Made by a program: the position numbers and the translations under genes
The notes under the pieces: generated by a model
What the model was told of the DNA's origin: nothing
The model's input: only the letters and a program-made list of their open reading frames with translations
The model's database searches: none
Part shown: piece by piece, positions 7,445 through 19,497 of the stretch
Numbering within the stretch: the stretch's first letter is position 1
Layout of the letters: every line of letters starts with the position of its first letter
Source of the DNA: Mycobacterium sp. 3519A
Lineage (GTDB): Bacteria; Actinomycetota; Actinomycetes; Mycobacteriales; Mycobacteriaceae
Direction: 5' to 3'
NCBI RefSeq assembly: GCF_900240945.1
Contig: NZ_OESG01000014.1
Span: 1,284,015-1,348,014, forward strand
Length of the DNA: 64,000 nt

Positions 7445-8221
7445 GTGGAACCGGTATACGGCACAGTCATCCAGCTCGCCCGCCTGGTGTGGCGCGCGCA
7501 GGGGCTTAAATTCACCGTTACCGGCGTGGAGAACCTGCCCCGCACCGGCGGCGCAGTCGTCGCGATCAACCACACCAGCTACTTCGACTTCACCTTCGCC
7601 GGGCTGCCCGCCTACAAGCAGCATCTGGGCCGCAAGGTCCGGTTCATGGCGAAGAAAGAGGTCTTCGACCACAAGATCACCGGCCCGATCATGCGCAGTC
7701 TGCGGCACATCGAGGTGGACCGCGACAGTGGCGCCGCGTCGTTCGACCACGCCTGCCAGGCGCTGAAGGCGGGCGAACTGGTCGGCGTCTACCCGGAAGC
7801 CACCATCAGCCGCAGTTTCGAGATCAAGGAGTTCAAGTCGGGTGCGGCGCGCATGGCGATCGCCGCCGACGTGCCGATCGTGCCGCACATTGTCTGGGGC
7901 GCCCAGCGCATCTGGACCAAGGGCCACCCCAAGAAGATGTGGCGGCCCAAGGTGCCGATCTCCGTGGCGGTGGGCGAGCCGATCATGCCGACGCTGCCCG
8001 CCGCGGAGCTCACCGCGCTGCTGCACTCCCGGATGCAGCATCTGCTGGAGCGCGTGCAAGACGAATACGGTCCGCATCCCCCCGGCGAGTTCTGGGTCCC
8101 GCACCGCCTCGGCGGAGGTGCGCCGACGCTGGCCGAAGCCAACCGGATGGACGCCGAGGAAGCCGCCGAAAAAGCCGCCCGCCGCGCGCAACGGGCCGAC
8201 CCCACCGGGGCGCCGGGGTAG
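7445..8221 (+). CDS. PlsC-type 1-acyl-glycerol-3-phosphate acyltransferase family protein (Rv3816c homologue)
   Basis: A 258-residue membrane-associated acyltransferase that moves acyl chains to a glycerophosphate-like acceptor. The catalytic H-x4-D is His43/Asp48 in N-H-T-S-Y-F-D-F. The later G-V-Y-P-E-A-T-I-S-R-S replaces the usual P-E-G-T-R-S motif. The start is set at GTG 7445 because the encoded (V/M)-E-P-V-Y matches the N-terminus of the next paralogue (M-E-P-V-F). The frame open from 7178 runs into IS110 sequence. It is 5 bp from the second acyltransferase. In M. tuberculosis Rv3814c-Rv3816c form such a tandem set. Here I see two members. The IS110 element abuts its promoter side. Confidence 0.85.
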   Translation: MEPVYGTVIQLARLVWRAQGLKFTVTGVENLPRTGGAVVAINHTSYFDFTFAGLPAYKQHLGRKVRFMAKKEVFDHKITGPIMRSLRHIEVDRDSGAASFDHACQALKAGELVGVYPEATISRSFEIKEFKSGAARMAIAADVPIVPHIVWGAQRIWTKGHPKKMWRPKVPISVAVGEPIMPTLPAAELTALLHSRMQHLLERVQDEYGPHPPGEFWVPHRLGGGAPTLAEANRMDAEEAAEKAARRAQRADPTGAPG

Positions 8222-8226
8222 CGCGT

Positions 8227-8991
8227 ATGGAGCCGGTCTTCCGCACGCTGGAGATTGCGGTCAGCACCGCGACCAAGGTCATCGGGACGAAGATCACCTA
8301 CGAGGGTCTGGAACACATCCCCGAACGCGGCGGTGCTGTGATCGCGATCAACCACACCAGCTACCTGGACTGGTGGCCTGCGGCGCTGGCGGCATACCAG
8401 CGGCGCCGCCGGATGCGCTTCATGATCAAGGCCGAGATGCAGGACGTGAGGATGGTCAACTTCCTGATCAAGCACTCCGGCACCATCCCGGTCGACCGCA
8501 CCGCAGGTGCAGGCGCCTACGCGGTGGCCGTCGAACGCCTGCGGGCCGGTGAGATCGTCGGCGTCTACCCGGAAGCCACCATCAGCCGCAGCTTCGAGCT
8601 CAAGGAGTTCAAAACCGGCGCGGCCAGGATGGCCAGGGACGCCGACGTGCCGATCATCCCGATGATCGTGTGGGGCGCGCACCGACGCTGGACCAAAGAC
8701 CACCCAAAAGACTTGCGCCGCAAGAGCAAAATCCCGATCACCGTCGCGGTCGGGCCACCGTTCGGCGCCGCCGACACCATCGACGCGACCCTCGCCGCCA
8801 TCCGCGAGGCGATGACCTCGTTGCTGCACAAGGTGCAGCTCGACTACCCGCATCCCGAGGGCGCGTACTGGGTGCCCCGCCGGCTGGGCGGTTCCGCCCC
8901 GACGTTGGAGCGGGCCAAACAGCTCGACGAGGCCGAGTTGGCCGAACGCGCGCGCAAGCGGGCCGAGCGGGAAGCGAAGAGCCACCGGTGA
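8227..8991 (+). CDS. PlsC-type acyltransferase, tandem paralogue (Rv3814c/Rv3815c homologue)
   Basis: A 254-residue paralogue of the preceding gene. It has the same N-H-T-S-Y-x-D catalytic motif (His43, Asp48) and the same V-Y-P-E-A-T-I-S-R-S segment at about residues 116-126. It lacks an obvious N-terminal membrane anchor, so it probably acts at the membrane surface. It starts at ATG 8227, 5 bp after the upstream stop, and ends in a lysine/arginine-rich tail. Its stop overlaps the GTG start of the next gene by 4 bp, so the three genes form one translationally coupled operon. The acyl acceptor is not known. Confidence 0.87.
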   Translation: MEPVFRTLEIAVSTATKVIGTKITYEGLEHIPERGGAVIAINHTSYLDWWPAALAAYQRRRRMRFMIKAEMQDVRMVNFLIKHSGTIPVDRTAGAGAYAVAVERLRAGEIVGVYPEATISRSFELKEFKTGAARMARDADVPIIPMIVWGAHRRWTKDHPKDLRRKSKIPITVAVGPPFGAADTIDATLAAIREAMTSLLHKVQLDYPHPEGAYWVPRRLGGSAPTLERAKQLDEAELAERARKRAEREAKSHR

Positions 8992-9800
8992 CACCTGACC
9001 TGATTGCCACCGACGTGGACGGCACGCTGCTCGACGACGACGAGAAGATCACCGCGCGCACCCGCGATGCCGTCACCGCCGCCGTGGACGCCGGCGCCCA
9101 ATTCGTGCTTGCCACCGGCAGGCCGCCGCGCTGGGTGCAGCCGGTCGTCGATGCGCTCGGCTTCGCGCCAATGGCGGTGTGCGCCAACGGCGCAGTGATC
9201 TACGACCCGTCGGCCGACCGGATCGTGACGGCGCGCACGCTGTCGACCGACGTGCTGGCCGAGCTGGCCGAGATCGCCACCCGCGTCATCCCCGGCGCGG
9301 GCCTTGCCGTCGAGCGGGTCGGCACTAGCGCCCACGACGCGGCCACCCCGCAGTTCGTCAGCTCTCCCGGCTACGAACACGCCTGGCTCAACCCCGACAA
9401 CACCGAGGTGTCGATCGAGGATCTGCTCAGCGCGCCCGCGGTCAAACTGCTGATCCGCAAGGCAGGCGCGCGTAGTTCCGACATGGCCGAGGTGCTCGCG
9501 AAACACATTGGGCTGGAAGGCGATATCACCTACTCCACCAACAACGGGCTGATCGAGATCGTGCCGCTGGGCATCAGCAAGGCCACCGGCGTCGAGGAAC
9601 TCGCCCGTCCTCTCGGCATCACCGCGGAGGGTGTGGTCGCCTTCGGCGACATGCCCAACGACGTGCCGATGCTGCACTGGGCCGGCCTCGGCGTGGCGAT
9701 GGGCAACGCCCACCCGGACGCCGTCGCGGCCGCCGACGAGGTCACCGCGCCGAATACCGAAGACGGCCTCGCCCGCATCCTGGAACGGTGGTGGCCCTGA
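8988..9800 (+). CDS. HAD-superfamily hydrolase, Cof-like phosphatase (Rv3813c homologue)
   Basis: A 270-residue haloacid-dehalogenase phosphatase of the Cof type. Motif I is T-D-V-D-G-T-L-L with nucleophile Asp9 and acid/base Asp11. The A-T-G-R motif II sits near residue 45, and motif IV G-D-M-P-N-D-V-x-M near residues 222-230. An insert of about 80-200 forms the C2 cap typical of sugar- or flavin-phosphate phosphatases. The start is GTG 8988, overlapping the acyltransferase stop as GTGA. It is the third gene of the acyltransferase operon. It may dephosphorylate a lipid or sugar precursor, but that is inference. Confidence 0.87.
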   Translation: MTPDLIATDVDGTLLDDDEKITARTRDAVTAAVDAGAQFVLATGRPPRWVQPVVDALGFAPMAVCANGAVIYDPSADRIVTARTLSTDVLAELAEIATRVIPGAGLAVERVGTSAHDAATPQFVSSPGYEHAWLNPDNTEVSIEDLLSAPAVKLLIRKAGARSSDMAEVLAKHIGLEGDITYSTNNGLIEIVPLGISKATGVEELARPLGITAEGVVAFGDMPNDVPMLHWAGLGVAMGNAHPDAVAAADEVTAPNTEDGLARILERWWP

Positions 9801-9803
9801 CGG

Positions 9804-11420
9804 TCACGCCGAACTGATCGGCCGGAACCGCTCGAGTTGAATCGGCTCGGCCTCGGTCGACGGCGGTGGCAATTCCAGTGGCACACCGTCGATCACCCGG
9901 GTGACCGTGCCCTTCTCGCGGTCGAAGTTCAGGGTGCCGTGCTGGAAGTTCTGCACGATCCACTGCGGTTCCTGGATCTCGCCGCTGGTGGGCAGTCCCA
10001 GGGCCCCGCGCTCGAAGCCCAGTGAACCCCACGCCTTGTAGATCGCTCCGGTGACAGGTTCGGCGCCGCTCGGCGGCGACCAGTAGATGGCACCGTGATC
10101 GAACGTGACGTACCGGGTGTCCCCTTCGCCGGAGGCTTCCGGTGAGGTCGGTGCACCGAGCATGCTGTTCATTCCGCCCATCGCGTCCCAGCGCGCGAAA
10201 ATCGCTCCGCCACGCAGGGATTCGGCAAGTTCCTCGGGCCCAGGCGGGGCGTTGAACCGCGCCGCGATGTCGCGGACTCGGTCCATCAGCGCGTACGCCG
10301 CATTGCCGGGACAGTCGGTGTTGCCGACGTCGCGGTGGGTGAAGATGGTCGGCAGCGTCGGTGTCGCACCGGCCGGGAACTTGGTGAAAGACCCTCCCGC
10401 GGAGGGCAATACAACGGTGCCGCGGGGATCGATGCGGTCGAGGCTCAGCCGCCAGCCGATCAACCGGGCGGTGTTGCGCAGTTGGATCGGGGTGGGCGGG
10501 ACGACGTCGAAGTCACCGAGCATCGCCACGCCCCAGGTGTTGCGGTTGAAGCCGCCGGTGTGGGAACCCTCGACCGGCTTGTCCATGCCGCCTGCGCGGC
10601 CCTCGAAGACCTGGCCGTACTTGTCCACCAGCGCGTTGTAGGCGATGTCGCACCAGCCCAGCGTGCGGGTGTGGTACTCGTAGATCGACCGCACGATGCC
10701 CGCCGAATCCTCGGGGGCGTAGTCGTTGCTGCCCGCGGTGTGGTGCACGATCGCGGCGCGAATGCCGTTGTCGTACACCGTGTTCCCGCACCGCATCCCC
10801 TCATCGGCGCCCCATTGCGCGCGGCTGATGATGTGCGGCGGCTGCCCGGGGACGGTGGCCGCCGACGGCAGCGGCAGCGTGTCGACCGGGGCCTGCGGCG
10901 GGCTGATCAGCACCGCGTTGATGTTCTGGGCGAACGGCTGCTCGACGTTGGCTGGCACATAGCCCAGCGCGGGCTTCGCGGGCGCCGTCTTCGGACCCGG
11001 TGCGGTGGGCGCCGCTCCGACCGGGCGGGTGACCGAGATCTGCACGGTGTCGGTGCGGCCGACGAAGATGGGCTCGGTGCCGCGCGGCGTCGGCGAGTCC
11101 GGGCCGACGCCCTCCAGCGTCTCGGCCTCATACCAGGGTCCCCAGGACCCGTCGGCCTTTTTGGCCCGCACTTTCGCCGTGGTGCCGCTGAGGTCCTCCG
11201 CGGTCAGCGCAACCATCGAGAACGGCGTGTCCTGGTGCACCTCGCGCACGGTCTCCCCACCGCCGACCCCGGTCAGCGGTTGCTGGGTCAGCTGCGGCGC
11301 CTGGCTGGAGTGCTTGTCGTCGTGGCCGTCAGGCAACCCGTTGATTGCGAACGGCAGCATCACGACTGTCGCCGCGAGTGCGGTGAACAGCAGCGACGGC
11401 GCGGGACGACGGCACGGCAC
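9804..11420 (-). CDS. secreted PGRP/amidase-2-domain protein with LGFP repeats (Rv3811 homologue)
   Basis: A 538-residue exported protein with an N-terminal signal segment (L-L-F-T-A-L-A-A-T-V-V-M-L-P-F-A). An Ala/Pro-rich region follows, then a peptidoglycan-recognition amidase domain at about residues 195-375. That domain shows I-V-H-H-T-A-G, Y-x-A-L-V-D-K-Y-G and the late H/C metal-ligand region T-H-R-D-V-G-N-T-D-C-P-G. The C-terminus carries LGFP-type cell-wall-binding repeats (S-L-G-F-E-R-G-A-L-G-L-P-T). It likely cleaves or binds peptidoglycan outside the membrane. The start is GTG 11420 with a TAACAT box 6 nt upstream, suggesting a leaderless transcript. Length agrees with Rv3811 (about 539). 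Confidence 0.88.
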   Translation of the reverse strand: MPCRRPAPSLLFTALAATVVMLPFAINGLPDGHDDKHSSQAPQLTQQPLTGVGGGETVREVHQDTPFSMVALTAEDLSGTTAKVRAKKADGSWGPWYEAETLEGVGPDSPTPRGTEPIFVGRTDTVQISVTRPVGAAPTAPGPKTAPAKPALGYVPANVEQPFAQNINAVLISPPQAPVDTLPLPSAATVPGQPPHIISRAQWGADEGMRCGNTVYDNGIRAAIVHHTAGSNDYAPEDSAGIVRSIYEYHTRTLGWCDIAYNALVDKYGQVFEGRAGGMDKPVEGSHTGGFNRNTWGVAMLGDFDVVPPTPIQLRNTARLIGWRLSLDRIDPRGTVVLPSAGGSFTKFPAGATPTLPTIFTHRDVGNTDCPGNAAYALMDRVRDIAARFNAPPGPEELAESLRGGAIFARWDAMGGMNSMLGAPTSPEASGEGDTRYVTFDHGAIYWSPPSGAEPVTGAIYKAWGSLGFERGALGLPTSGEIQEPQWIVQNFQHGTLNFDREKGTVTRVIDGVPLELPPPSTEAEPIQLERFRPISSA

Positions 11421-11426
11421 GGACCG

Positions 11427-11432
11427 ATGTTA
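11427..11432 (-). promoter_or_regulatory. candidate -10 box of the PGRP/LGFP gene (leaderless)
   Basis: TAACAT on the minus strand fits TANNNT and lies exactly 6 nt before GTG 11420, placing +1 at or next to the start codon. Confidence 0.42.
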
Positions 11433-11496
11433 CGTATGTGTCAGTTGTTACCAGTGTTTCGACACGGTGCTTACGTGAACTAAATGCAGGCCGCAA

Positions 11497-11552
11497 CCTG
11501 CAACGGCACCGCAGAGCTCGGGGGCTGGTCTGCGGTGCCGTCTGGTTGCAGG
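11497..11552 (-). terminator. long two-tier hairpin between erp and the PGRP/LGFP gene
   Basis: Outer arms of 8 bp (CCTGCAAC / GTTGCAGG) enclose inner arms of 11 bp (GGCACCGCAGA / TCTGCGGTGCC), with a small bulge and a 13-nt loop. It lies 12 bp past the erp stop and has no U-run. It could be a mycobacterial U-less terminator or a 3'-end stabiliser for the abundant erp mRNA. Confidence 0.55.
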
Positions 11553-11564
11553 ACTATTGCCGAA

Positions 11565-12512
11565 CTACAGGCCCGGAATCGGGATGGCTCCCGGACCCGG
11601 GATCTCCGGGGCGGCCGCTCCGGCGGCAGCGGGAATGGCCGAGGTGGCGGCCGCGGCGGCATCCGCGGCAGGCGCGCCCGCGGGCTTGATGGCCGACATG
11701 ATGGCCGGCATCAGCACGCCCTTGAGCAGGTCGATCGCCTGACCGGCGCCGAGTTGGTTGGCGGCACTGGACAGGTCGCCGAGCAGGCCCGGGCTGCCGC
11801 CGGTGGCGGCGGGTGCGGCCAGCGACGGATCACCGAGGATCGGGTAGGTGCCCGCCGCAGGGTCCAGCCCGACCGGCGCCGAGATCGGCACCTCGCCAGG
11901 TGCAGGCAGCGCGCCCGCGTTGGATATCGGCGACGCCAGTGCGGGATCCGTCGCGCCGGCCGGTGGGGTGGTCAGACCCGGCGTCGCCAGTCCGGGAACT
12001 TGCCCTGTCGGACTGGTCAGCGCCGGGTTCGTCAATGCCGGGTTACTCAGCGCCGGGTCGGTCAGCGCGGGTCCCGTCGCGGTGGTAGGCGAGAGGCTGG
12101 CGCTCGGCGTGGTCAGGCCCGGCGTGGTCAACCCCGGGGTGGTCAACCCTGGCGTCGTCAACCCCGGTGTGGTCAGACCGGGTGCCGTCAGCGACGGCGA
12201 CGTCAACCCGGGCGTGGTCAGGCTGGGGCTGGTCAGCGTCGTCGGGGTGCTGGCGCCTGAGCCGGTGAGCAGACTGGTCGGCATCGGGGGCAGGTTGATC
12301 CCGAACTGCGACAGGCCCTGCGAGAGCGCCGACATCAGTTCGTTGGGCAGGTCGGTGATCATCGCGGCCTGGACGAACTGGCGGTGCTGCGTCGGGGGTT
12401 TGGTGCTGTCGGACAGGTCGGACACGGCGATCACTGCTGCTGGACTCGCGACTGCCAGGGCGGCGACCGCGCTCATGGCTGTGGAAAGCCTGCGTCGACG
12501 TCGGTTCGGCAC
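11565..12512 (-). CDS. erp: exported repetitive protein Erp
   Basis: A 315-residue secreted surface protein of the Erp/PirG family, known as a virulence and envelope-integrity factor in mycobacteria. It opens with a basic P-N-R-R-R-R-R and a hydrophobic signal segment ending near residue 30, as in M. tuberculosis Erp. A central tandem block of P-G-L-T-(S/T) and P-A-L-(T/S)-N/D pentapeptides follows. The C-terminus is Ala/Pro-rich with a hydrophobic stretch (L-L-K-G-V-L-M-P-A-I-M-S-A-I) that may anchor it. The start is GTG 12512, preceded by GAGGAG, rather than the frame opening 57 bp upstream. It diverges from glf. Confidence 0.93.
   Translation of the reverse strand: MPNRRRRRLSTAMSAVAALAVASPAAVIAVSDLSDSTKPPTQHRQFVQAAMITDLPNELMSALSQGLSQFGINLPPMPTSLLTGSGASTPTTLTSPSLTTPGLTSPSLTAPGLTTPGLTTPGLTTPGLTTPGLTTPSASLSPTTATGPALTDPALSNPALTNPALTSPTGQVPGLATPGLTTPPAGATDPALASPISNAGALPAPGEVPISAPVGLDPAAGTYPILGDPSLAAPAATGGSPGLLGDLSSAANQLGAGQAIDLLKGVLMPAIMSAIKPAGAPAADAAAAATSAIPAAAGAAAPEIPGPGAIPIPGL
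11940..12250 (-). repeat. 15-bp tandem repeats encoding Erp pentapeptides
   Basis: Two blocks of 15-bp units. The stretch about 12105-12250 encodes P-G-L-T-T/S with five nearly identical consecutive copies. The stretch about 11985-12070 encodes P-A-L-T/S-N/D. Copy number and unit sequence are the known variable part of erp between species. Confidence 0.85.
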
Positions 12513-12617
12513 GGAAGTCTCCTCAATATATGGACTACGTCTGGTACGTGCGCTTGGCTGCCTCGCCAAGAAGTAACGTGATCGACGGTACTGGTGTGAC
12601 TAATGAGGTAGAAGTGA

Positions 12618-15872
<3,255 letters not shown>

Positions 15873-15880
<8 letters not shown>

Positions 15881-16397
15881 CGAGTTGCGGGGCGAAGAAG
15901 CCGCGCTGGTGGCCGTGCAGTCGGCGCTCGCCGACCGGCCGGGGGTGCTGGCGGGGGCGCGCGCACTGTCCCACTTCGGTGAGCACAGCCTCGGCTGGCT
16001 GGCGATCTCCGCGCTCGGTGCGCTGCTGCAGCCGTCGCGGCGGCAAGCCTGGTTGGCCGCGGGTGCCGGTGCCTTTCTCGCCCATGCCGCGGCGGTGCTG
16101 ATCAAGCGGGTGGTCAAGCGCGAGCGCCCGCATCACCCCGCGGTCGCGGTCAACGTCGGCACACCGAGTCGACTGAGCTTCCCGTCGGCGCACGCCACCT
16201 CGACCACCGCGGCGTCGATCCTGCTGGCACGCACCACCGGCTTTCCGCTGCCCGCGGTGTTGGTACCGCCGATGGCGTTGTCCCGCTTGGTTCTTGGCGT
16301 GCATTACCCCAGCGACGTGCTCACCGGCGTCGCGGTAGGGGCGGTGGTCGCGAAGACCGTCGGAGCCGTCGCTGACCGGGTTGGAGGAGATGGATGA
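15873..16397 (+). CDS. PAP2-family decaprenyl-phosphoryl-phosphoribose phosphatase candidate (Rv3807c homologue)
   Basis: A 174-residue integral membrane phosphatase with several hydrophobic helices. All three PAP2 motifs are visible: K-R-E-R-P, P-S-A-H-A-T and S-R-x-x-x-G-x-H-Y-P-S-D. Its placement between glfT2 and ubiA matches Rv3807c, proposed to remove the 5-phosphate from decaprenyl-phosphoryl-5-phosphoribose made by UbiA before DprE1/DprE2 epimerise it. It overlaps glfT2 by 8 bp and ubiA by 4 bp, so it is a fully coupled operon member. The specific substrate is family and context inference. Confidence 0.88.
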
Positions 16398-17350
16398 GCA
16401 TCTCGAGTGAGAGCAGTGCAGAGAGCGCGCAGAAGATGAGTGAAGAACCGGCACCGGTCAAGGGCCCACCCAGCAACGTCGTGACCGGGCTGATCAAGGC
16501 GATCCGACCCCGGCAATGGGTGAAGAATCTGCTCGTCCTGATCGCGCCGGTTGCCGCGTTCGGCAGCGACGTCAAGTTCAGCGTCGAAGGCGTCGCGGTC
16601 AACGTGGCGATCGCGTTCGTGGCGTTCAGCCTCGCGGCGTCTTGCGTGTATCTGATCAACGATGCCCGCGACGTCGAAGCGGACCGGCAGCATCCGACGA
16701 AGCGCTTCCGCCCGATCGCCGCTGGCGTGGTGCCCGAGTGGCTCGCCTACAGCGTCGCAGTGGTACTCGGCATCGCCGCGCTCGCGGTCTCGCTGTTGGC
16801 CAGCCCGAACCTGGCCGTGGTGATCGCCATCTACATCGCAATGCAGATGGCCTACTGCTTCGGACTCAAACACCAACCGGTGCTTGACATCTGCATCGTC
16901 GCCTCGGCGTATCTGATCCGCGCCATCGCGGGCGGCGCCGCCGCAGGAATCCCGCTGTCGCAGTGGTTCCTGCTCGGCATGACGTTCGCCTCGTTGTTCA
17001 TGGTGGGCGGCAAGCGCTACGCCGAACTGCAACTCGCCGAGCGCACCGGCGCCAAGATCCGCAAATCTCTGGAGAGCTACACGGCGTCCTACCTGCGCTT
17101 CGTGTGGACGCTGTCGGCCACCGCGACCGTCCTCTGCTACGGGCTGTGGGCCTTCGAGCGGGATGGCAACTACGCGTCGTGGTATGCGGTGACGATCATT
17201 CCGTTCACGATCGCGATCCTGCGATACGCGGTCGACGTGGACGGCGGGCTGGCAGGCGAGCCGGAGGAGATCGCGCTGAAGGACCGTGTGCTCCAACTGC
17301 TCGCCGTGGCGTGGATCGGGACCATCGGTGCCGCCCTTTTCCTCAGCTGA
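16394..17350 (+). CDS. ubiA: decaprenyl-phosphate phosphoribosyltransferase
   Basis: A 318-residue polytopic prenyltransferase-fold enzyme that joins PRPP to decaprenyl phosphate, the first committed step to the arabinose donor DPA. The UbiA Asp-rich motif appears as N-D-A-R-D-V-E-A-D-R near residue 90. The second region R-Y-A-V-D-V-D-G-G sits near residue 280. About nine membrane helices are expected. ATG 16394 is supported by GGAGGAGAT upstream. A second Met 14 codons later, closer to the M. tuberculosis N-terminus, is possible. It matches Rv3806c and overlaps the phosphatase gene by 4 bp. Confidence 0.96.
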   Translation: MSISSESSAESAQKMSEEPAPVKGPPSNVVTGLIKAIRPRQWVKNLLVLIAPVAAFGSDVKFSVEGVAVNVAIAFVAFSLAASCVYLINDARDVEADRQHPTKRFRPIAAGVVPEWLAYSVAVVLGIAALAVSLLASPNLAVVIAIYIAMQMAYCFGLKHQPVLDICIVASAYLIRAIAGGAAAGIPLSQWFLLGMTFASLFMVGGKRYAELQLAERTGAKIRKSLESYTASYLRFVWTLSATATVLCYGLWAFERDGNYASWYAVTIIPFTIAILRYAVDVDGGLAGEPEEIALKDRVLQLLAVAWIGTIGAALFLS

Positions 17351-17408
17351 ACGATACAGAGCCGCGGCCGCGGCTCGGCTGGCCCGCTGGCCGGCGTTCC
17401 CGTACGAC

Positions 17409-19367
17409 ATGACCACCAGGGTCAGCCTGTGGATCGGCGTGATCGCCGTGTCCGCGCTCTACGGCTGGGGCGCATGGCAGCGGCGCTGGATCGCAGACGA
17501 CGGGCTGATCGTGCTGCGCACCGTGCGAAACCTGTTGGCCGGCAACGGCCCGGTGTTCAATGCGGGCGAACGCGTCGAGGCCAACACCTCGACCGTCTGG
17601 ACCTACCTGATCACGCTGTTCAGCTGGATCGGCGGCGAAGTGCAACTGGAGTACGTGGCGCTGTTCCTCGCGCTGGTGCTCAGCGTCGCGGGCGTCGCGC
17701 TGTTGATGCTCGGCGCGGGCCGGTTGTACGCGCCAGGCTTGCGCGGCCGACGCGCGCTGCTGCTGCCCGCGGGCGCGCTGGTGTACATCGCGGTGCCGCC
17801 CGCGCGGGACTTCGCCACCTCGGGACTCGAAAACGGGCTGGTACTGGCCTATCTGGGCCTGCTGTGGTGGATGATGGTGGCCTGGTCGCAGGCTCTGCGC
17901 GCCTACCCCGGCGGGCAGCAACCGCTGCCACGCCGCGGTGCACCGCAGCCGACGACCAACGCGGTCAGCGGATTATTCGACGGCACACTGGCTTTCGTCG
18001 CCGGATTGAGCGTGCTGGTGCGCCCCGAACTGGCGCTGGTCGGCGGGCTGGCGTTGATCATGATGCTCGTCGCGGCCCGCGGTTGGCGCCGTCGACTGCT
18101 GATCGTCGTGGCCGGCGGCCTCCTGCCGGTCGGCTATCAGATCTTCCGGATGGGCTACTACGGCCTGCTCTATCCCAGCACCGCGATCGCCAAGGACGCG
18201 TCGGGATCCAAATGGGCGCAAGGCTTTGTATACCTGACCAACTTCAACCGGCCGTATCTGCTGTGGGCGCCCGCCATCCTGCTCGCCGGCCTCGGCCTGG
18301 TCACCCTGGTAACCAAGGGCAGGCCGTGGTGGATCCGCCGGGGCACCCCACCTGGCTACAGCTGGTTGGCCCGTAGGGTGCAAAGCCCTTCGGCGGTAGT
18401 CATTTTCATTCTCGTCAGCGGACTGCTGCAGGGCATCTACTGGATCCGCCAGGGCGGTGACTTCATGCACGGCAGAGTGCTGCTCACCCCCATCTTCTGC
18501 CTGCTGGCACCGGTGGCGGTGATTCCGATGGCGTTGCCCGATGGCGCCCGAATGCCCCGTGGCCCAGCCTATTTGTTCGCGGGCGCGACCGGTGTGCTGT
18601 GGTTGGCCGTCGCGGTGTGGTCGTTGTGGGCGGCCAACTCACCTGGACTAGGCGCCGACGCCACCCGGGTCACCTATACCGGCATCGTCGACGAGCGGCG
18701 GTTCTACTCTCAGGCCACCGGCAACCCGCACCCGCTGACCGCCGCCGACTATTTGGACTATCCGCGGATGCGGGCTGTGCTCACCGCGCTGGACAACACC
18801 CCCGACGGCGCGCTGCTGCTGCCGTCGGGCAACTATGACCAGTGGGACGTGGTGCCCGCCGTCCCACCGCCGCCCGATATGCCTCCCGAGCTTCGCAAGA
18901 AGTACAAGGGCCCGCACACAGTGTTTTTCACCAACCTCGGCATGCTCGGCATGAACGTGGGGTTGGACGTGCGGGTGATCGACCAGATCGGTCTGGCAAA
19001 TCCGCTGGCGGCGCATACGGCGCGCCTGCTCGACGGTCGCATCGGGCACGACAAGAACCTGTTCCCGGACTGGGCGGTGGCCGAAGGACCGTTCCTGCCG
19101 ATGCCGCCGTTCATCCCGGCCTACCTCGATGAGGACTGGGTCGCGCAGGCCAAGGCCGCGTTGAAGTGCCCCGCCACCGACTCGATGCTCAACGCGATTC
19201 GCAGTCCGATGAGCTTGCGTCGGTTTGTATCGAATTTGCTGCACGCCGCGGAGTTCAGCAGCTACCGGATCGACCGGGTGCCGCTCTACGAGCTGAAACG
19301 CTGCGGGCTGCCTGTGCCGCCGCCGTCGGCGCCACCCTACACGGGCATGCCTGCCACCGGACCGTGA
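17409..19367 (+). CDS. aftB: terminal beta-1,2-arabinofuranosyltransferase AftB
   Basis: A 652-residue GT-C membrane enzyme that adds the terminal beta-1,2 arabinofuranose of arabinogalactan, using decaprenyl-phospho-arabinose on the periplasmic side. It has a long N-terminal block of transmembrane helices. The R-R-W-I-A-D-D-G-L motif lies in the first extracytoplasmic loop, with an Asp-Asp pair expected to bind metal and donor. A soluble C-terminal domain contains G-N-Y-D-Q-W-D. ATG 17409 matches the N-terminus known for Rv3805c (M-x-R-V-S-L-W). Relative to Rv3805c it carries a longer loop near residue 180 (Q-P-L-P-R-R-G-A-P-Q). Confidence 0.94.
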   Translation: MTTRVSLWIGVIAVSALYGWGAWQRRWIADDGLIVLRTVRNLLAGNGPVFNAGERVEANTSTVWTYLITLFSWIGGEVQLEYVALFLALVLSVAGVALLMLGAGRLYAPGLRGRRALLLPAGALVYIAVPPARDFATSGLENGLVLAYLGLLWWMMVAWSQALRAYPGGQQPLPRRGAPQPTTNAVSGLFDGTLAFVAGLSVLVRPELALVGGLALIMMLVAARGWRRRLLIVVAGGLLPVGYQIFRMGYYGLLYPSTAIAKDASGSKWAQGFVYLTNFNRPYLLWAPAILLAGLGLVTLVTKGRPWWIRRGTPPGYSWLARRVQSPSAVVIFILVSGLLQGIYWIRQGGDFMHGRVLLTPIFCLLAPVAVIPMALPDGARMPRGPAYLFAGATGVLWLAVAVWSLWAANSPGLGADATRVTYTGIVDERRFYSQATGNPHPLTAADYLDYPRMRAVLTALDNTPDGALLLPSGNYDQWDVVPAVPPPPDMPPELRKKYKGPHTVFFTNLGMLGMNVGLDVRVIDQIGLANPLAAHTARLLDGRIGHDKNLFPDWAVAEGPFLPMPPFIPAYLDEDWVAQAKAALKCPATDSMLNAIRSPMSLRRFVSNLLHAAEFSSYRIDRVPLYELKRCGLPVPPPSAPPYTGMPATGP

Positions 19368-19370
19368 GCT

Positions 19371-19400
19371 GCCGCCGATTTGTTAGCTGGCGGGGTTTTC
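19371..19400 (+). terminator. weak terminator-like hairpin after aftB
   Basis: CCGCC (19372-19376) pairs with GGCGG (19389-19393) and is followed by GGTTTTC. It is only a 5-bp GC stem with a 12-nt loop, but the T-run and its position 4 bp after the aftB stop fit an operon end before the Ag85 genes. Confidence 0.35.
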
Positions 19401-19497
19401 TGGGAGTTTGGTAACACCGCAGCCGTATTGGCGCGATAGCTACTTCGAGACCGCCGGCGAAACGGCGTGCACACCTGAACGGACGGTAGACCAGCAG

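Noticed and set aside
12105..12250. Regular short repeats that could suggest a CRISPR array
   Set aside because: The units are contiguous 15-bp in-frame repeats encoding Erp pentapeptides, with no spacers and no cas genes.
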